NCBI RefSeq assembly: GCF_000020785.1
Contig: NC_011126.1
Location: 868,001 to 932,000, forward strand
From: Hydrogenobaculum sp. Y04AAS1
GTDB lineage: Bacteria > Aquificota > Aquificia > Aquificales > Aquificaceae
DNA: 64,000 nucleotides
Direction: 5' to 3'
Shown here: positions 24,112 to 32,155 of the stretch, piece by piece
Position numbering within the stretch: the stretch's first letter is position 1
Layout of the letters: every line of letters begins with the position of its first letter
The notes under the pieces: model-generated
What the model saw: only the letters and a program-made list of their open reading frames with translations
Databases searched by the model: none
What the model was told of the DNA's origin: nothing
Translations under genes and position numbers: made by a program

Positions 24112-24807
24112 TTATTTCTTCTTGGCTTTTTCTGTAGCTTTCTTAGCTGCAGCTTTAGCTTTTGTGTGGGCTTTTTTGGCGGTTTTTGCCATGTGTTTGG
24201 CGTGAGATTTTACTTCTACTGGTTTGCCGTGGAGTATACAGAGTGGGTTACGTTTTCTGTCTTTGTATTTGAGTGTCCAGTAGTTGAACTCACGTCTTGC
24301 TTTTGCTCTTTCGGCTGGTGTGAGATGTACTAAGTATCTTAGCCTCATACCTACTCTCAATATCCATGGGTCTCTACCAATGGCTCTTCTGTTTAGGTCA
24401 TAGATTGATGGCCAGTATACTTGGGTACCGTAAATCCTTTGAGCTATTGTAGAAAGAGTATCGCATGGTTTTACTCTGTAATAACCGTACATAGCGTGCG
24501 GTTTTACTATTGGCTTACTTACTGGAGGTGGAGGTGGTGGTGGCGTTTCTGGTGGAGGGGGTGGTGGTGGTGGAGGTGGTGGTGGAGGTGGTGGTGGAGG
24601 TGGAGGTGGAGCTGGTTTGTGCTCTTCTTTACCAAGAGCCTTGATCTTGTTGATGTCAATACAAGTTATCCAATAAGCGCCATTGTTACAGGTGTCTGGC
24701 TCTGGGTTTGCGTACACACCTGCACCTTCATTTCCGTGCGCGCTTGCTGCATAAAGCATGAACCCCAGACCTATGGCTGGCGCCAGCATTGCAAGAAACC
24801 TATTCAT
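24112..24807 (-). CDS. LysM-domain envelope protein with polyproline linker and Lys/Ala-rich tail
   Basis: The 231-aa protein has an N-terminal membrane/signal segment (FLAMLAPAIGLGFMLYAASAHG). A polyproline linker follows (about residues 67-95, over 25 prolines broken by one ET), then a LysM domain (YRVKPCDTLSTIAQRIYG), then a basic alanine/lysine tail (KAKAAAKKATEKAKKK) resembling histone-H1 tails. LysM binds peptidoglycan; the linker would span the periplasm and the tail could bind acidic polymers. The proline tract is encoded by imperfect GGT/GGA repeats on the plus strand. It is flanked by a strong promoter and a terminator, so it is monocistronic and probably abundant. Confidence 0.8.
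   Translation of the reverse strand: MNRFLAMLAPAIGLGFMLYAASAHGNEGAGVYANPEPDTCNNGAYWITCIDINKIKALGKEEHKPAPPPPPPPPPPPPPPPPPPPPETPPPPPPPVSKPIVKPHAMYGYYRVKPCDTLSTIAQRIYGTQVYWPSIYDLNRRAIGRDPWILRVGMRLRYLVHLTPAERAKARREFNYWTLKYKDRKRNPLCILHGKPVEVKSHAKHMAKTAKKAHTKAKAAAKKATEKAKKK
24529..24612. repeat. Trinucleotide-rich tract coding the polyproline linker
   Basis: About 80 bp of near-continuous GGT/GGA/GGG triplets (plus strand) encode the proline linker. Such tracts can change length by slippage in units of 3 nt without breaking the frame. Confidence 0.7.
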
Positions 24808-24829
24808 AGCTTTCTCCTCCTTTAACTAA

Positions 24830-24858
24830 AGTATAGCATCTAATACTGCTTTTGTCAA
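24830..24858 (-). promoter_or_regulatory. Near-consensus sigma-70 promoter of the LysM gene
   Basis: TTGACA (24853-24858), a 17-nt spacer and TATACT (24830-24835) on the minus strand. The leader is about 15-20 nt and contains AAAGGAGGAG. Confidence 0.85.
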
Positions 24859-24982
24859 GCTATGTATATTATATCGTAATTTTATAAAAAAAGTATAAAC
24901 TTTTTACAAATATACTTAATGATATATATTATACTGTTTTAAAGCTTTTAGAAAAAAAATACTATGTTATAATAAGCTTTTA
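24859..24982. other. AT-rich gap before carA
   Basis: This stretch carries an inverted repeat AAGTATA (24891-24897) / TATACTT (24911-24917), two copies of AAAGCTTTTA-type sequence, and the extended -10 TGT-TATAAT (24965-24973) of carA, whose ATG follows 9 nt later without a Shine-Dalgarno sequence. Confidence 0.5.
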
Positions 24983-26041
24983 ATGAAAGCAATCTTATGT
25001 CTTGAAGATGGTACATACTTTATAGGCAAATCTTTTGGCAAAACTGGGGAATGTTTTGGAGAAGTGGTATTTAACACCGCAATAACAGGTTATCAAGAGA
25101 TTATAACAGACCCCTCTTACAAAGGCCAAATAGTGGTGATGACAACCCCCCAGATAGGGAATTACGGTGTAAACAACAATGTAGAGTCAGATTCCCCCAA
25201 AGTCGCAGGTTTCGTGGTAAGGGAAATATCAAAGATAGATAGCAATCATACGTCTATAGACACTCTATCCTCTTACCTTGAAAAGCACAACATAGTAGGG
25301 ATATCAAACATAGACACGAGGGCTTTGGTAAAAATACTACGAGAAAGAGGCGTTACCAGAGGATTTATATCTACTATAGATTTAAAGCCAAAAGCTATAT
25401 ACGAAAAGGTAAGGATGGTAAAAGATATATCTTCTCTTGATTTGGTATCTGAGGTAACTACGGATAAGATTTATAAAGTTCACGCTTATAAAAGCTCAAA
25501 ACACTTTGTATTGGTAGATTTTGGTATAAAACAAAGTATAATAAGATATCTTGTAGAAAATGACATCACCTGCACCGTAGTACCAGCAAACACACCAAAA
25601 GAAGATATAGAAGCTATGAATCCAGATGCAGTGTTTTTGTCAAATGGGCCTGGAGACCCAGCAAACGTGCTAAACGGTATCGCCATAGCCAAACATTTTT
25701 TTGGTAAAAAGCCCATATTTGGTATATGTCTTGGTCATCAAATCATGTCTTTGGCAATTGGAGCCAAAACTTACAAGTTAAAATTTGGGCATCACGGAGC
25801 CAATCATCCTGTTAAGGATATGAGAAACAATAGAGTAGTAATAACTTCTCAAAATCACAATTACGCCGTAGAAGATTTACCGGATTTCATGGAAGTCACA
25901 CATATAAACCTTTTAGACAACACCATAGAGGGTATGATCCACAAAAATATCCCATATTACTCTGTGCAATTTCACCCAGAGGCCTCACCTGGACCTCACG
26001 ATGCTCTTTATATATTTAAAGAGTTCAAAGATATGGCTTAA
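24983..26041 (+). CDS. carA: Carbamoyl-phosphate synthase small subunit (glutamine amidotransferase)
   Basis: The 352-aa protein has the CarA N-terminal domain (ALVKILRERGVTRGFIS) and a class I glutaminase domain. The nucleophilic cysteine is in FGICLGHQ, and histidine and glutamate are in VQFHPEASPGP. It supplies ammonia from glutamine to CarB for pyrimidine and arginine synthesis. carB is not adjacent. A TGT-TATAAT box lies 9 nt before the ATG and no ribosome site is present, so the mRNA has almost no leader. The MFS gene starts right after its stop. Confidence 0.94.
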   Translation: MKAILCLEDGTYFIGKSFGKTGECFGEVVFNTAITGYQEIITDPSYKGQIVVMTTPQIGNYGVNNNVESDSPKVAGFVVREISKIDSNHTSIDTLSSYLEKHNIVGISNIDTRALVKILRERGVTRGFISTIDLKPKAIYEKVRMVKDISSLDLVSEVTTDKIYKVHAYKSSKHFVLVDFGIKQSIIRYLVENDITCTVVPANTPKEDIEAMNPDAVFLSNGPGDPANVLNGIAIAKHFFGKKPIFGICLGHQIMSLAIGAKTYKLKFGHHGANHPVKDMRNNRVVITSQNHNYAVEDLPDFMEVTHINLLDNTIEGMIHKNIPYYSVQFHPEASPGPHDALYIFKEFKDMA

Positions 26042-27187
26042 ATGTATAAAAACATAGCTTATATTTCTATATTTAGGGTTTTAAGGGGTATCGCTGGTGG
26101 GATTATTATGGTGGTTTTCCCTTACCTTATTTTAAAAGATTTTCATAAAAGCATAGGATACTTAGGGATTATATACGCTTTGGCTACCATAACAACAGCG
26201 CTTTTATCTGTGGTGGGCGGTGTAATAGCGGATGTGTGGCATAGGAAAAACTCAACTATATTGATATCGCTACTTTTGCCCTTGAGTGCTTTGTTTTTAT
26301 ATTTAAAACCTTCTTATACAGTAGCTTTTTTAAGCGCTGTTTTAGGTGGATATTCTGCTACTGGTTCTTTGATGAGCGGTGGAGTTGGCGGAGCTGTGAT
26401 GCCTATGGTAAACGCTTTAGCCACAGATATAATTCCAAAAGAAAAAAGAGTATTTGCTTATTCTGTATTCACTTTCCTAACAGGTATATCTGGGGCTTTT
26501 GGAGCTTATTTGGTAAAATATATTCCAAACGATAAGGATGCTTTTTTGATAGCCTCTTTGCTGTCTTTTGTTGGCATACTTTTCATAATACCCATAGACG
26601 CCTATCACAAAAAAGGTCGGATAGATACTCTTACCAGTAAAAAAACCATAGGTCAGTTTTCGGTGGTAGGGTTTTTAAACGGCTTTTCCCAAGGGCTTAT
26701 AACACCATTTCTAATACCATTTTTTATAATAGTTTATCACGTAAAAAAATCAGATATGGCCTCCTGGGCTTTTGTGGGCGGAGTTTTGGCTTCTTTTGCA
26801 CCTCTTTTTGCAAACATATTGTATAGATATCTTGGCAATCTTAAAAGCATAATACTTACAAGAACCATAGGCACTCTAATGATATTTTTTATGCCGCTTG
26901 TAAAAAACCTATACATAGATTTGATCCTTTATAGCCTTTACCCTTCTTTTAGAGTACTGTCGCTTCCACTCCAGCAATCTATGATGAGTGAGATGGTGGA
27001 CGCTTCAGAAATGGCAAGGGCTTTTAGTCTAAATCAAATATCAAGATTGGGAGCTTCATCGATTGGAACGTTTTTAACAAGCTTTTTATGGGAGCTTTCA
27101 TATGTTGGTTTACCGTTTTTTATATATTCGTCTATTATGGCTTTTAATATATTTTTATATAAAAAATTCTTTGGAAACAAAGAATGA
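26042..27187 (+). CDS. Major facilitator superfamily transporter
   Basis: The 381-aa protein has about 12 membrane segments in two halves and an MFS loop (GGVIADVWHRKNS) after segment 2. An alanine/glycine-rich stretch near residues 90-115 (GGYSATGSLMSGGVGGAV) is unusual. It starts directly at the carA stop (TAA-ATG) without a ribosome site, so it is coupled to carA. The substrate is unknown; a drug or metabolite exporter is possible. It ends convergently, abutting the FlgO-like gene. Confidence 0.78.
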   Translation: MYKNIAYISIFRVLRGIAGGIIMVVFPYLILKDFHKSIGYLGIIYALATITTALLSVVGGVIADVWHRKNSTILISLLLPLSALFLYLKPSYTVAFLSAVLGGYSATGSLMSGGVGGAVMPMVNALATDIIPKEKRVFAYSVFTFLTGISGAFGAYLVKYIPNDKDAFLIASLLSFVGILFIIPIDAYHKKGRIDTLTSKKTIGQFSVVGFLNGFSQGLITPFLIPFFIIVYHVKKSDMASWAFVGGVLASFAPLFANILYRYLGNLKSIILTRTIGTLMIFFMPLVKNLYIDLILYSLYPSFRVLSLPLQQSMMSEMVDASEMARAFSLNQISRLGASSIGTFLTSFLWELSYVGLPFFIYSSIMAFNIFLYKKFFGNKE

Positions 27188-27760
27188 CTATTCGTCGTGG
27201 AGTTCTCTTATCTCATCGTTGACTGGTATTTCATCCGTATAAGCTTTGTCTATGTTGCCTGTTCTTAGGTTTATAAGTCTCGTGTAGACTATGAGCTGAT
27301 GTCTTGTAAGTGTATACATCCCTTGGTATATGTAAGAGGTTCTAAATTTTGTTCTCAAATCGTTTACATTGGAAGAAAGAGCCACATCACCATGGGAGTT
27401 TACCGTCACATACTTGGATAGATTTATTTCTATGATTTTCACATGGCACTCTCTTATAAGAGCATCTTTGAAAAGCTCTGTGAGGGTTTTACCCAAAGCA
27501 CTTGTATAGTTTATATCGCTTGAATCTACGTAAGTCATTACAGCCACCACGGGTATAGTATAGGTCTTGTTATATACTTTGAATGTTGGACATGTATGAT
27601 AAGCCATCCTATCTGCAAGATATTTTAAAGGTGCTTTAGATTTTTCTATACCAAGCTTGTAGACTTCATAGTTTACCGTAGAGGTTATAGAAGAGCAACT
27701 TATTTGTAAGATAGAAATCGTTGTAAGAGTTATAAATGTTAAGAGCTTTTTGTATTGCAT
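27188..27760 (-). CDS. FlgO-like outer-membrane lipoprotein
   Basis: The 190-aa protein has a lipoprotein signal ending in LQISC (Cys22). A FlgO-type domain follows: LADRMA, PVVAVMTYVDSSDINYTSALGKTLTELFKDALI and a closing region about regulated lipoprotein assembly. In Vibrio, FlgO helps anchor the flagellar outer-membrane ring, but many relatives act elsewhere in the envelope. Its start overlaps pth by 22 nt, and it is the last gene of the rplY-pth transcript. Domain assignment is likely; a flagellar role is not shown. Confidence 0.6.
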   Translation of the reverse strand: MQYKKLLTFITLTTISILQISCSSITSTVNYEVYKLGIEKSKAPLKYLADRMAYHTCPTFKVYNKTYTIPVVAVMTYVDSSDINYTSALGKTLTELFKDALIRECHVKIIEINLSKYVTVNSHGDVALSSNVNDLRTKFRTSYIYQGMYTLTRHQLIVYTRLINLRTGNIDKAYTDEIPVNDEIRELHDE

Positions 27761-28305
27761 AAAGTCATAACATACTCTAAAGGCTCTTCTAAGCTTCTTA
27801 TAGCGTATTCGCTAGCTTTCTCTATCGTCTTTTTTACAATAGGTGTATCTTTGTATTCAAAAGGACTTAAAACGTAGTTTGTGACCTCTTCTTTTGAAGC
27901 TGGTCTTCCTATGCCTATTCTAAGCCTAGGAAACTCTTGGGTTCTTAACTCCCTTATAATAGACTCCACCCCGTTGTGCCCACCAGAGCCTCCGTTTGGC
28001 TTCATCTTTATAGTGCCTATAGGTAAATCCATATCATCGTATATTACAAGTATATCACTCGGCGCTATCTTTGTTTTTTCCACAAACTGCCTAAGTGCTA
28101 TACCAGAGTTGTTCATAAAGGTTTGTGGTTTTATAAGGTATATATCTTGTTCTTTTATATGAAAAACTATAGACATATATTTTTCTAATGGATTTTTTAA
28201 ATGCAGTTTAAAAGCGACTTCGTCTATTACTTTAAAACCTATGTTGTGCTTGGTGTCTTTGTATTTGGGGCCTGGGTTTCCAAGCCCCACTAAAGCTTTT
28301 ATCAT
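27739..28305 (-). CDS. pth: Peptidyl-tRNA hydrolase
   Basis: The 188-aa protein begins IKALVGLGNPGPKYKDTKHNIGF, with the catalytic His20 in place, and has DDMDLPIGTIKMKPNGGSGGHNG and the FPRLRIGIGRP block. It releases peptides from peptidyl-tRNAs dropped from ribosomes. It follows rplY with a one-base overlap (stop/start at 28305), an arrangement found in many bacteria. Length is standard. Confidence 0.95.
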   Translation of the reverse strand: MIKALVGLGNPGPKYKDTKHNIGFKVIDEVAFKLHLKNPLEKYMSIVFHIKEQDIYLIKPQTFMNNSGIALRQFVEKTKIAPSDILVIYDDMDLPIGTIKMKPNGGSGGHNGVESIIRELRTQEFPRLRIGIGRPASKEEVTNYVLSPFEYKDTPIVKKTIEKASEYAIRSLEEPLEYVMTLCNTKSS

Positions 28306-28898
28306 TATTTGGTAGCAGCTTCTTGAGCTTGTTCTTCTTCGCCTTCTTTAGTTTCTTCTGGTTCTGCCACTACAAGCACCACTTCTTCCGGATCTTCCAT
28401 CAACCTACAATTTGCCGGTATATTTAAATCTTTAACGTGTAAAACGCCTCCTAAATCTACGTTTGATATGTCTACTGTGATTTTTTCTGGTATATTCCTT
28501 GGATCTACTTTTAGTTCTATACTGTGCAGGTGTATTTCAAGGGTGCCGCCAAGCTCTACACCTTTTGGAGTACCAACAAACTCAAGGGGCACTTCTACAT
28601 CGGTCTCTGTAACGTTTGATATGTTGTATAAATCTACATGCACTGGATTATCACCAAGCCATCCGTATTGAATGTCTTTCAACAGGCAAGGTAGCACTTC
28701 ATTACCAAGCTTTGCTTCTATCAAAAACGTAGTACCGTGAGGCATGGCCGCTAAGTCTTTTATTCTCATGTAAGCGTGTATATTTTGAACGCCTTTGCCG
28801 TAGATCTCTACAGGCACAAGCCCTTCTTTCCTTTTGCTTTTTTTATCACCTTTTGTAGAAGCTTCTCTTTCTAAAAGCTCAATACTAACCCTTTTCAT
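28305..28898 (-). CDS. rplY: 50S ribosomal protein L25 (Ctc family)
   Basis: The 197-aa protein has the 5S-rRNA-binding L25 domain (about 1-90, VPVEIYGKGVQNIHAYM) plus the C-terminal TL5/Ctc beta domain (VPLEFVGTPKGVELGG...). An acidic tail (EEVVLVVAEPEETKEGEEEQ) follows. A GTG at 28907 would add three residues, but it overlaps the AAGGAG site, so the ATG at 28898 is the better start. An extended -10 (TGC-TATAAT at 28937-28945) lies upstream. It heads the rplY-pth-lipoprotein unit. Confidence 0.93.
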   Translation of the reverse strand: MKRVSIELLEREASTKGDKKSKRKEGLVPVEIYGKGVQNIHAYMRIKDLAAMPHGTTFLIEAKLGNEVLPCLLKDIQYGWLGDNPVHVDLYNISNVTETDVEVPLEFVGTPKGVELGGTLEIHLHSIELKVDPRNIPEKITVDISNVDLGGVLHVKDLNIPANCRLMEDPEEVVLVVAEPEETKEGEEEQAQEAATK

Positions 28899-28936
28899 AA
28901 CAATCACTCCTTCTATAGAAAGTTTTCAAGCTATAT

Positions 28937-28956
28937 ATTATAGCATAATTTATAAT
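28937..28956. promoter_or_regulatory. Divergent, nearly touching -10 boxes of rplY and rsmG
   Basis: On the minus strand TGC-TATAAT (28937-28945) serves rplY. On the plus strand TATAAT (28951-28956) ends 6 nt before the rsmG ATG, with no Shine-Dalgarno sequence, so rsmG is probably leaderless. The two promoters cannot easily be used at the same time. Confidence 0.6.
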
Positions 28957-28962
28957 TAACTT

Positions 28963-29493
28963 ATGGATATAGATAAAGCTTATGAAATATATATAAATGA
29001 AATCCTAAAATGGAACAAGGTACATAAGCTTATATCAAAAGCCGATGAATCAAAGATTTTTGAAAGACACATAAAAGACGCTGAAGAGATATTTTACAAA
29101 TTAAAAGATTTTGATATAAAAGAAATAGCAGATGTAGGAGCTGGAGCTGGTTTTTTAGGCGTGGTGTTTTCTATCCTTGATAAGGATCTAAAAGTTAGTC
29201 TAATAGAAGTTGTGGCAAAAAAATGCGCTTTTTTAGAGCATATAAAAGTTAAGCTTGGACTAAATTACGAGGTTTTATGCAAAGATGCCACTCGTTTAGA
29301 AAAAACCTTTGAGGCCACTATAGAAAGGGCTTTTGGCAAACCCCTTGATATAGTAAGTACGATGGAAAAACTATCAAACAAATATACGTTTCTTGTCTTA
29401 GGAGAAAACGAGGACCTTAAACCTTTAAAACATTTAGGCTATACACCAATTAAGCTATCAAAGGGTTTTTTGGCTTTTAAAAGCCTAAAATAA
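28963..29493 (+). CDS. rsmG: 16S rRNA (guanine-527 N7) methyltransferase
   Basis: The 176-aa protein has the RsmG motifs: IADVGAGAGFLGVVFSI (SAM binding), LIEVVAKKCAFLEHI, and an ERAFGK segment in place of the usual R-A motif. It methylates G527 of 16S rRNA. It is shorter than E. coli RsmG (about 207 aa), mostly at the N-terminus. It stands alone between a divergent ribosomal-protein gene and an AAA-ATPase gene with its own promoter. Confidence 0.85.
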   Translation: MDIDKAYEIYINEILKWNKVHKLISKADESKIFERHIKDAEEIFYKLKDFDIKEIADVGAGAGFLGVVFSILDKDLKVSLIEVVAKKCAFLEHIKVKLGLNYEVLCKDATRLEKTFEATIERAFGKPLDIVSTMEKLSNKYTFLVLGENEDLKPLKHLGYTPIKLSKGFLAFKSLK

Positions 29494-29500
29494 ATAATGT

Positions 29501-29506
29501 TATAAT
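29501..29506 (+). promoter_or_regulatory. -10 box for a leaderless AAA-ATPase mRNA
   Basis: TGT-TATAAT (hexamer 29501-29506) ends 6 nt before the ATG at 29513. The same arrangement precedes the decayed second copy at 33924-33929. Confidence 0.6.
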
Positions 29507-29512
29507 CATATT

Positions 29513-31039
29513 ATGAAGCTTTTACCAATAGGCATACAAACCTTTAGAGATATCATAGAAGGCGGTTTTTACTATGTAGACAAAACACATTTTATACCAA
29601 AGCTAACAAGCAAATACTATTTTCTATCCCGCCCAAGAAGGTTTGGTAAATCTCTTTTTCTTGATACATTAAAAGAAGCATTTTCTGGCAACAAAGAGCT
29701 TTTTAAAGGGTTATATCTATACGATCATTGGAATTGGGGGAAAAAGTATCCAGTGATAAGGCTTGATTTAAGCCAAACTTATCCAGATACAGAGGAAAAT
29801 CTTCAAAAATCTATCAATTCTTTTTTGAGAAAAATATCAAAAGAGCATGGAATAACCTTAGAAGAAGAGATATTAGGCCTAAAATTTAAAGAGCTCATCC
29901 AAAAACTGTACGAAAAATACAATCAAAAAGTGGTGGTGCTTATAGATGAATACGATAAACCTATTCTTGATGTAATAGAAGACATAGAAAAGGCAAGGAG
30001 AAATAGAGATATACTAAAAAAGTTTTTTGAGATATTAAAGCCCTCTGACCCATATCTAAAACTTGTATTCTTAACAGGTGTATCAAGGTTTTCAAAAGTA
30101 TCCATCTTTAGTGGACTGAATCAACTTCAAGATATCACTTTAAATGAAGAGTTTTCAACTGTTTGCGGATATACACAATCTGAGCTTGAAAGCGTGTTTT
30201 TCGATAGACTAAAAGATTTTGATAAAGAGAGGGTAAAAGAGTGGTACAATGGCTATAGTTGGCTTGGGGAGAGAGTTTACAATCCTTTTGATATACTCCT
30301 TCTTTTTTCAGAAAAAAGGTTTAGAGCCTTTTGGTTTGAGACAGGGACACCTACATTTCTTATTAAGATGTTTATGAAAAATAGATATTACATCCCAGAA
30401 CTTGAGAATTTAGAAGTAGGAGAAGAGATTTTATCAAATCTTGATGTGGATAACATATTTCCTGAGAATCTTTTGTTTCAAGCTGGTTATCTTACAATAA
30501 AAGAGTTTATGGAAGAATACGGAACATACATACTGTCTTATCCAAACCTTGAAGTAAGAAAAAGCTTTAACAGCTCATTTTTGATATATGTATTTAAAGA
30601 ACCAGTAAGTGTAAGCAAAACCGAAACAAATATAAAAAAGGCTATACTCACAAAAGATATAGACAAACTAAAAGATGCTATATACACATTTTTTGCAAGC
30701 ATACCCCATGATTGGTATAGGAAAAACAATATAGACTCTTATGAGGGCTTTTATGCATCTATTGTATATACTCTTTTTAACGGAGCAGGGCTAAATGTGA
30801 TAGCAGAAGACAATACCAATAAGGGTCAGATAGATCTAAGCGTCTTTAACCAGGACAGCGTTTATATAATAGAGTTTAAGGTGGTAGAAGATAAGGAAGA
30901 GGGCATTGCTTTAAAACAGATAAAAGAGAAAAGATATTATGAGAAGTACATGGGTAAGTACCAAGAAATCTATCTAATAGGTATAGAGTTTAGCAAAGAG
31001 AAGAAGAATATAGTTAGTTTTGAATGGGAGAGGGTATAA
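29513..31039 (+). CDS. AAA-ATPase-like / PD-(D/E)XK nuclease-like protein
   Basis: The 508-aa protein belongs to the widespread family with an N-terminal AAA-ATPase-like domain and a C-terminal PDDEXK-like domain. It starts LPIGIQTFRDIIEGGFYYVDKT and has a Walker A variant (RPRRFGKSLFLDTLKE) and Walker B (VVVLIDEYDKPIL). At the C-terminus, GQIDLSVFNQDSVYIIEFKV has the D...E-x-K nuclease-type signature. The role is unknown; these genes are often multicopy. A second, truncated copy lies at 33936. The mRNA is probably leaderless. Confidence 0.85.
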   Translation: MKLLPIGIQTFRDIIEGGFYYVDKTHFIPKLTSKYYFLSRPRRFGKSLFLDTLKEAFSGNKELFKGLYLYDHWNWGKKYPVIRLDLSQTYPDTEENLQKSINSFLRKISKEHGITLEEEILGLKFKELIQKLYEKYNQKVVVLIDEYDKPILDVIEDIEKARRNRDILKKFFEILKPSDPYLKLVFLTGVSRFSKVSIFSGLNQLQDITLNEEFSTVCGYTQSELESVFFDRLKDFDKERVKEWYNGYSWLGERVYNPFDILLLFSEKRFRAFWFETGTPTFLIKMFMKNRYYIPELENLEVGEEILSNLDVDNIFPENLLFQAGYLTIKEFMEEYGTYILSYPNLEVRKSFNSSFLIYVFKEPVSVSKTETNIKKAILTKDIDKLKDAIYTFFASIPHDWYRKNNIDSYEGFYASIVYTLFNGAGLNVIAEDNTNKGQIDLSVFNQDSVYIIEFKVVEDKEEGIALKQIKEKRYYEKYMGKYQEIYLIGIEFSKEKKNIVSFEWERV

Positions 31040-31139
31040 TTTTTATCTCCATATCAAAGGTAGAGTTTGCTTATTAATCTTTGCTTAAAACCCCTGCGTT
31101 TTGGGCTTTTAACATAAATCAAGCTTTAAAAAAATCAAA

Positions 31140-31748
31140 TTATGGCAATATCCTCTTAGCAAACAGAAAATGTTTTATAAGATATGGATCGGTGGCTACA
31201 TCATCCACTACCACTCTTCCGTAAACAGAAGAAGCTTCTATCATCTTTCCATCTCCTATATATATACCTACATGAGACGGATAGGGAGCGTATGTGGAGA
31301 AAAACAGCAAATCTCCTGGTTTTAGATGATGTCTTACGAGTTTTCCAAGCCTTGCTTGTTCCCTGGCAGTGCGTGGTAAGTTTATACCAAGCTGTCTAAA
31401 TACATCTTGAGTAAAAGCCGAACAGTCAATACCATACCTTGAATTACCACCAAACCTATAAGGTATACCAAGATATTGGAAAGCCACTTCCTTTAATCTC
31501 TCTATAAAGTTTCTATTTATATCTTTATAAGAATAAGACTTTCCGTAGGTTTTGTAAGTGTAAGAAGCGGGGCGAAATCCCCCGTTGGCGTAATCTATGT
31601 TTTGTCTTATGTAATCGCCTATAATATCGTCGTTTCTTACTCTATAAGTGGCGTTGCTGTATTCATTTATTATGCGCTTTATAGGATCTCCCAAACTTAT
31701 ACTTACACCAAAAGCCAATATACCAAAAGCAAGAAGCACCTTTTTCAT
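31140..31748 (-). CDS. NlpC/P60 family peptidoglycan endopeptidase
   Basis: The 202-aa protein has a signal peptide (VLLAFGILAFGVSISLG) and a C-terminal NlpC/P60 domain. The catalytic Cys109 (YGIDCSAFTQDVF) and His159 (PSHVGIYIGDGKMIEAS) are both visible. It should cleave stem peptides in the periplasm. A GAGGAGG site precedes the ATG. Upstream on the same strand is a TonB-receptor stump ending 11 nt away, so an older operon has been damaged. Confidence 0.9.
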   Translation of the reverse strand: MKKVLLAFGILAFGVSISLGDPIKRIINEYSNATYRVRNDDIIGDYIRQNIDYANGGFRPASYTYKTYGKSYSYKDINRNFIERLKEVAFQYLGIPYRFGGNSRYGIDCSAFTQDVFRQLGINLPRTAREQARLGKLVRHHLKPGDLLFFSTYAPYPSHVGIYIGDGKMIEASSVYGRVVVDDVATDPYLIKHFLFAKRILP

Positions 31749-31758
31749 AAAGCCTCCT

Positions 31759-32091
31759 CTAAAATGTTTTATCTATACTTACATAAAAAGTACGCCCTTG
31801 GGCGTATTGGGGTCCAAAAACCCCTATACCTTGGTCCCTCAGCTCGTAAACGTTGTTAAATAAGTTTACCACATATAAGTTTATCTGTGTATGTCCAAAA
31901 GCTTTTAAAAACAAATCCTTGGTTATCCCTGCGTTGGTCTGGAAGTAAGAAGGTCCATGAGTATAGTTTGGCGGATAATCCCCAGTAGCAAGCCCAGACC
32001 CATATATGTTATCGGCATAAAGGGTTAGGTCTTTATCTGCAATATATTGATATACATCATATAAAAATAAAGCTTTTAAGATTAAAAACAC
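31759..32091 (-). pseudogene. TonB-dependent receptor, C-terminal stump
   Basis: The frame encodes about 95 residues resembling the last strands of a TonB-dependent outer-membrane receptor (LYADNIYGSGL, AGITKDLF, INLYVVNLFNNVYELRDQGIGVFGPQYAQGRTFYVSIDKTF region, terminal Phe). Everything N-terminal (plug and most of the barrel) is missing. Upstream of about 32055 the sequence switches to the promoter of the adjacent porin. It is best read as the remnant of a larger gene cut by a rearrangement. Confidence 0.7.
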
Positions 32092-32121
32092 TTGACAAAA
32101 GGACGATAATGTGATTAAATT
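32083..32121 (+). promoter_or_regulatory. Porin promoter with sigma-28-like and sigma-70-like elements
   Basis: TAAA (32083-32086), 15 nt, GACGATAA (32102-32109) matches the FliA consensus TAAA-N15-GCCGATAA with one mismatch. TTGACA (32092-32097) followed by TTAAAT or TAAATT at 17-18 nt gives an overlapping sigma-70 alternative. Which is used cannot be decided. Confidence 0.5.
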
Positions 32122-32155
32122 ATTTTTAAGAAACCTTTAAAAGGAGGACAAAGCT

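Noticed and set aside
24421-24825. Tryptophan-rich plus-strand frame opposite the LysM gene
   Set aside because: It is the antisense reading of the proline codons; the minus frame has a signal peptide, LysM domain, promoter and terminator.
31040-31139. Terminator between the AAA-ATPase and NlpC genes
   Set aside because: The AAAACCC...GGGCTTTT pairing is imperfect with a mismatch, too weak to call.
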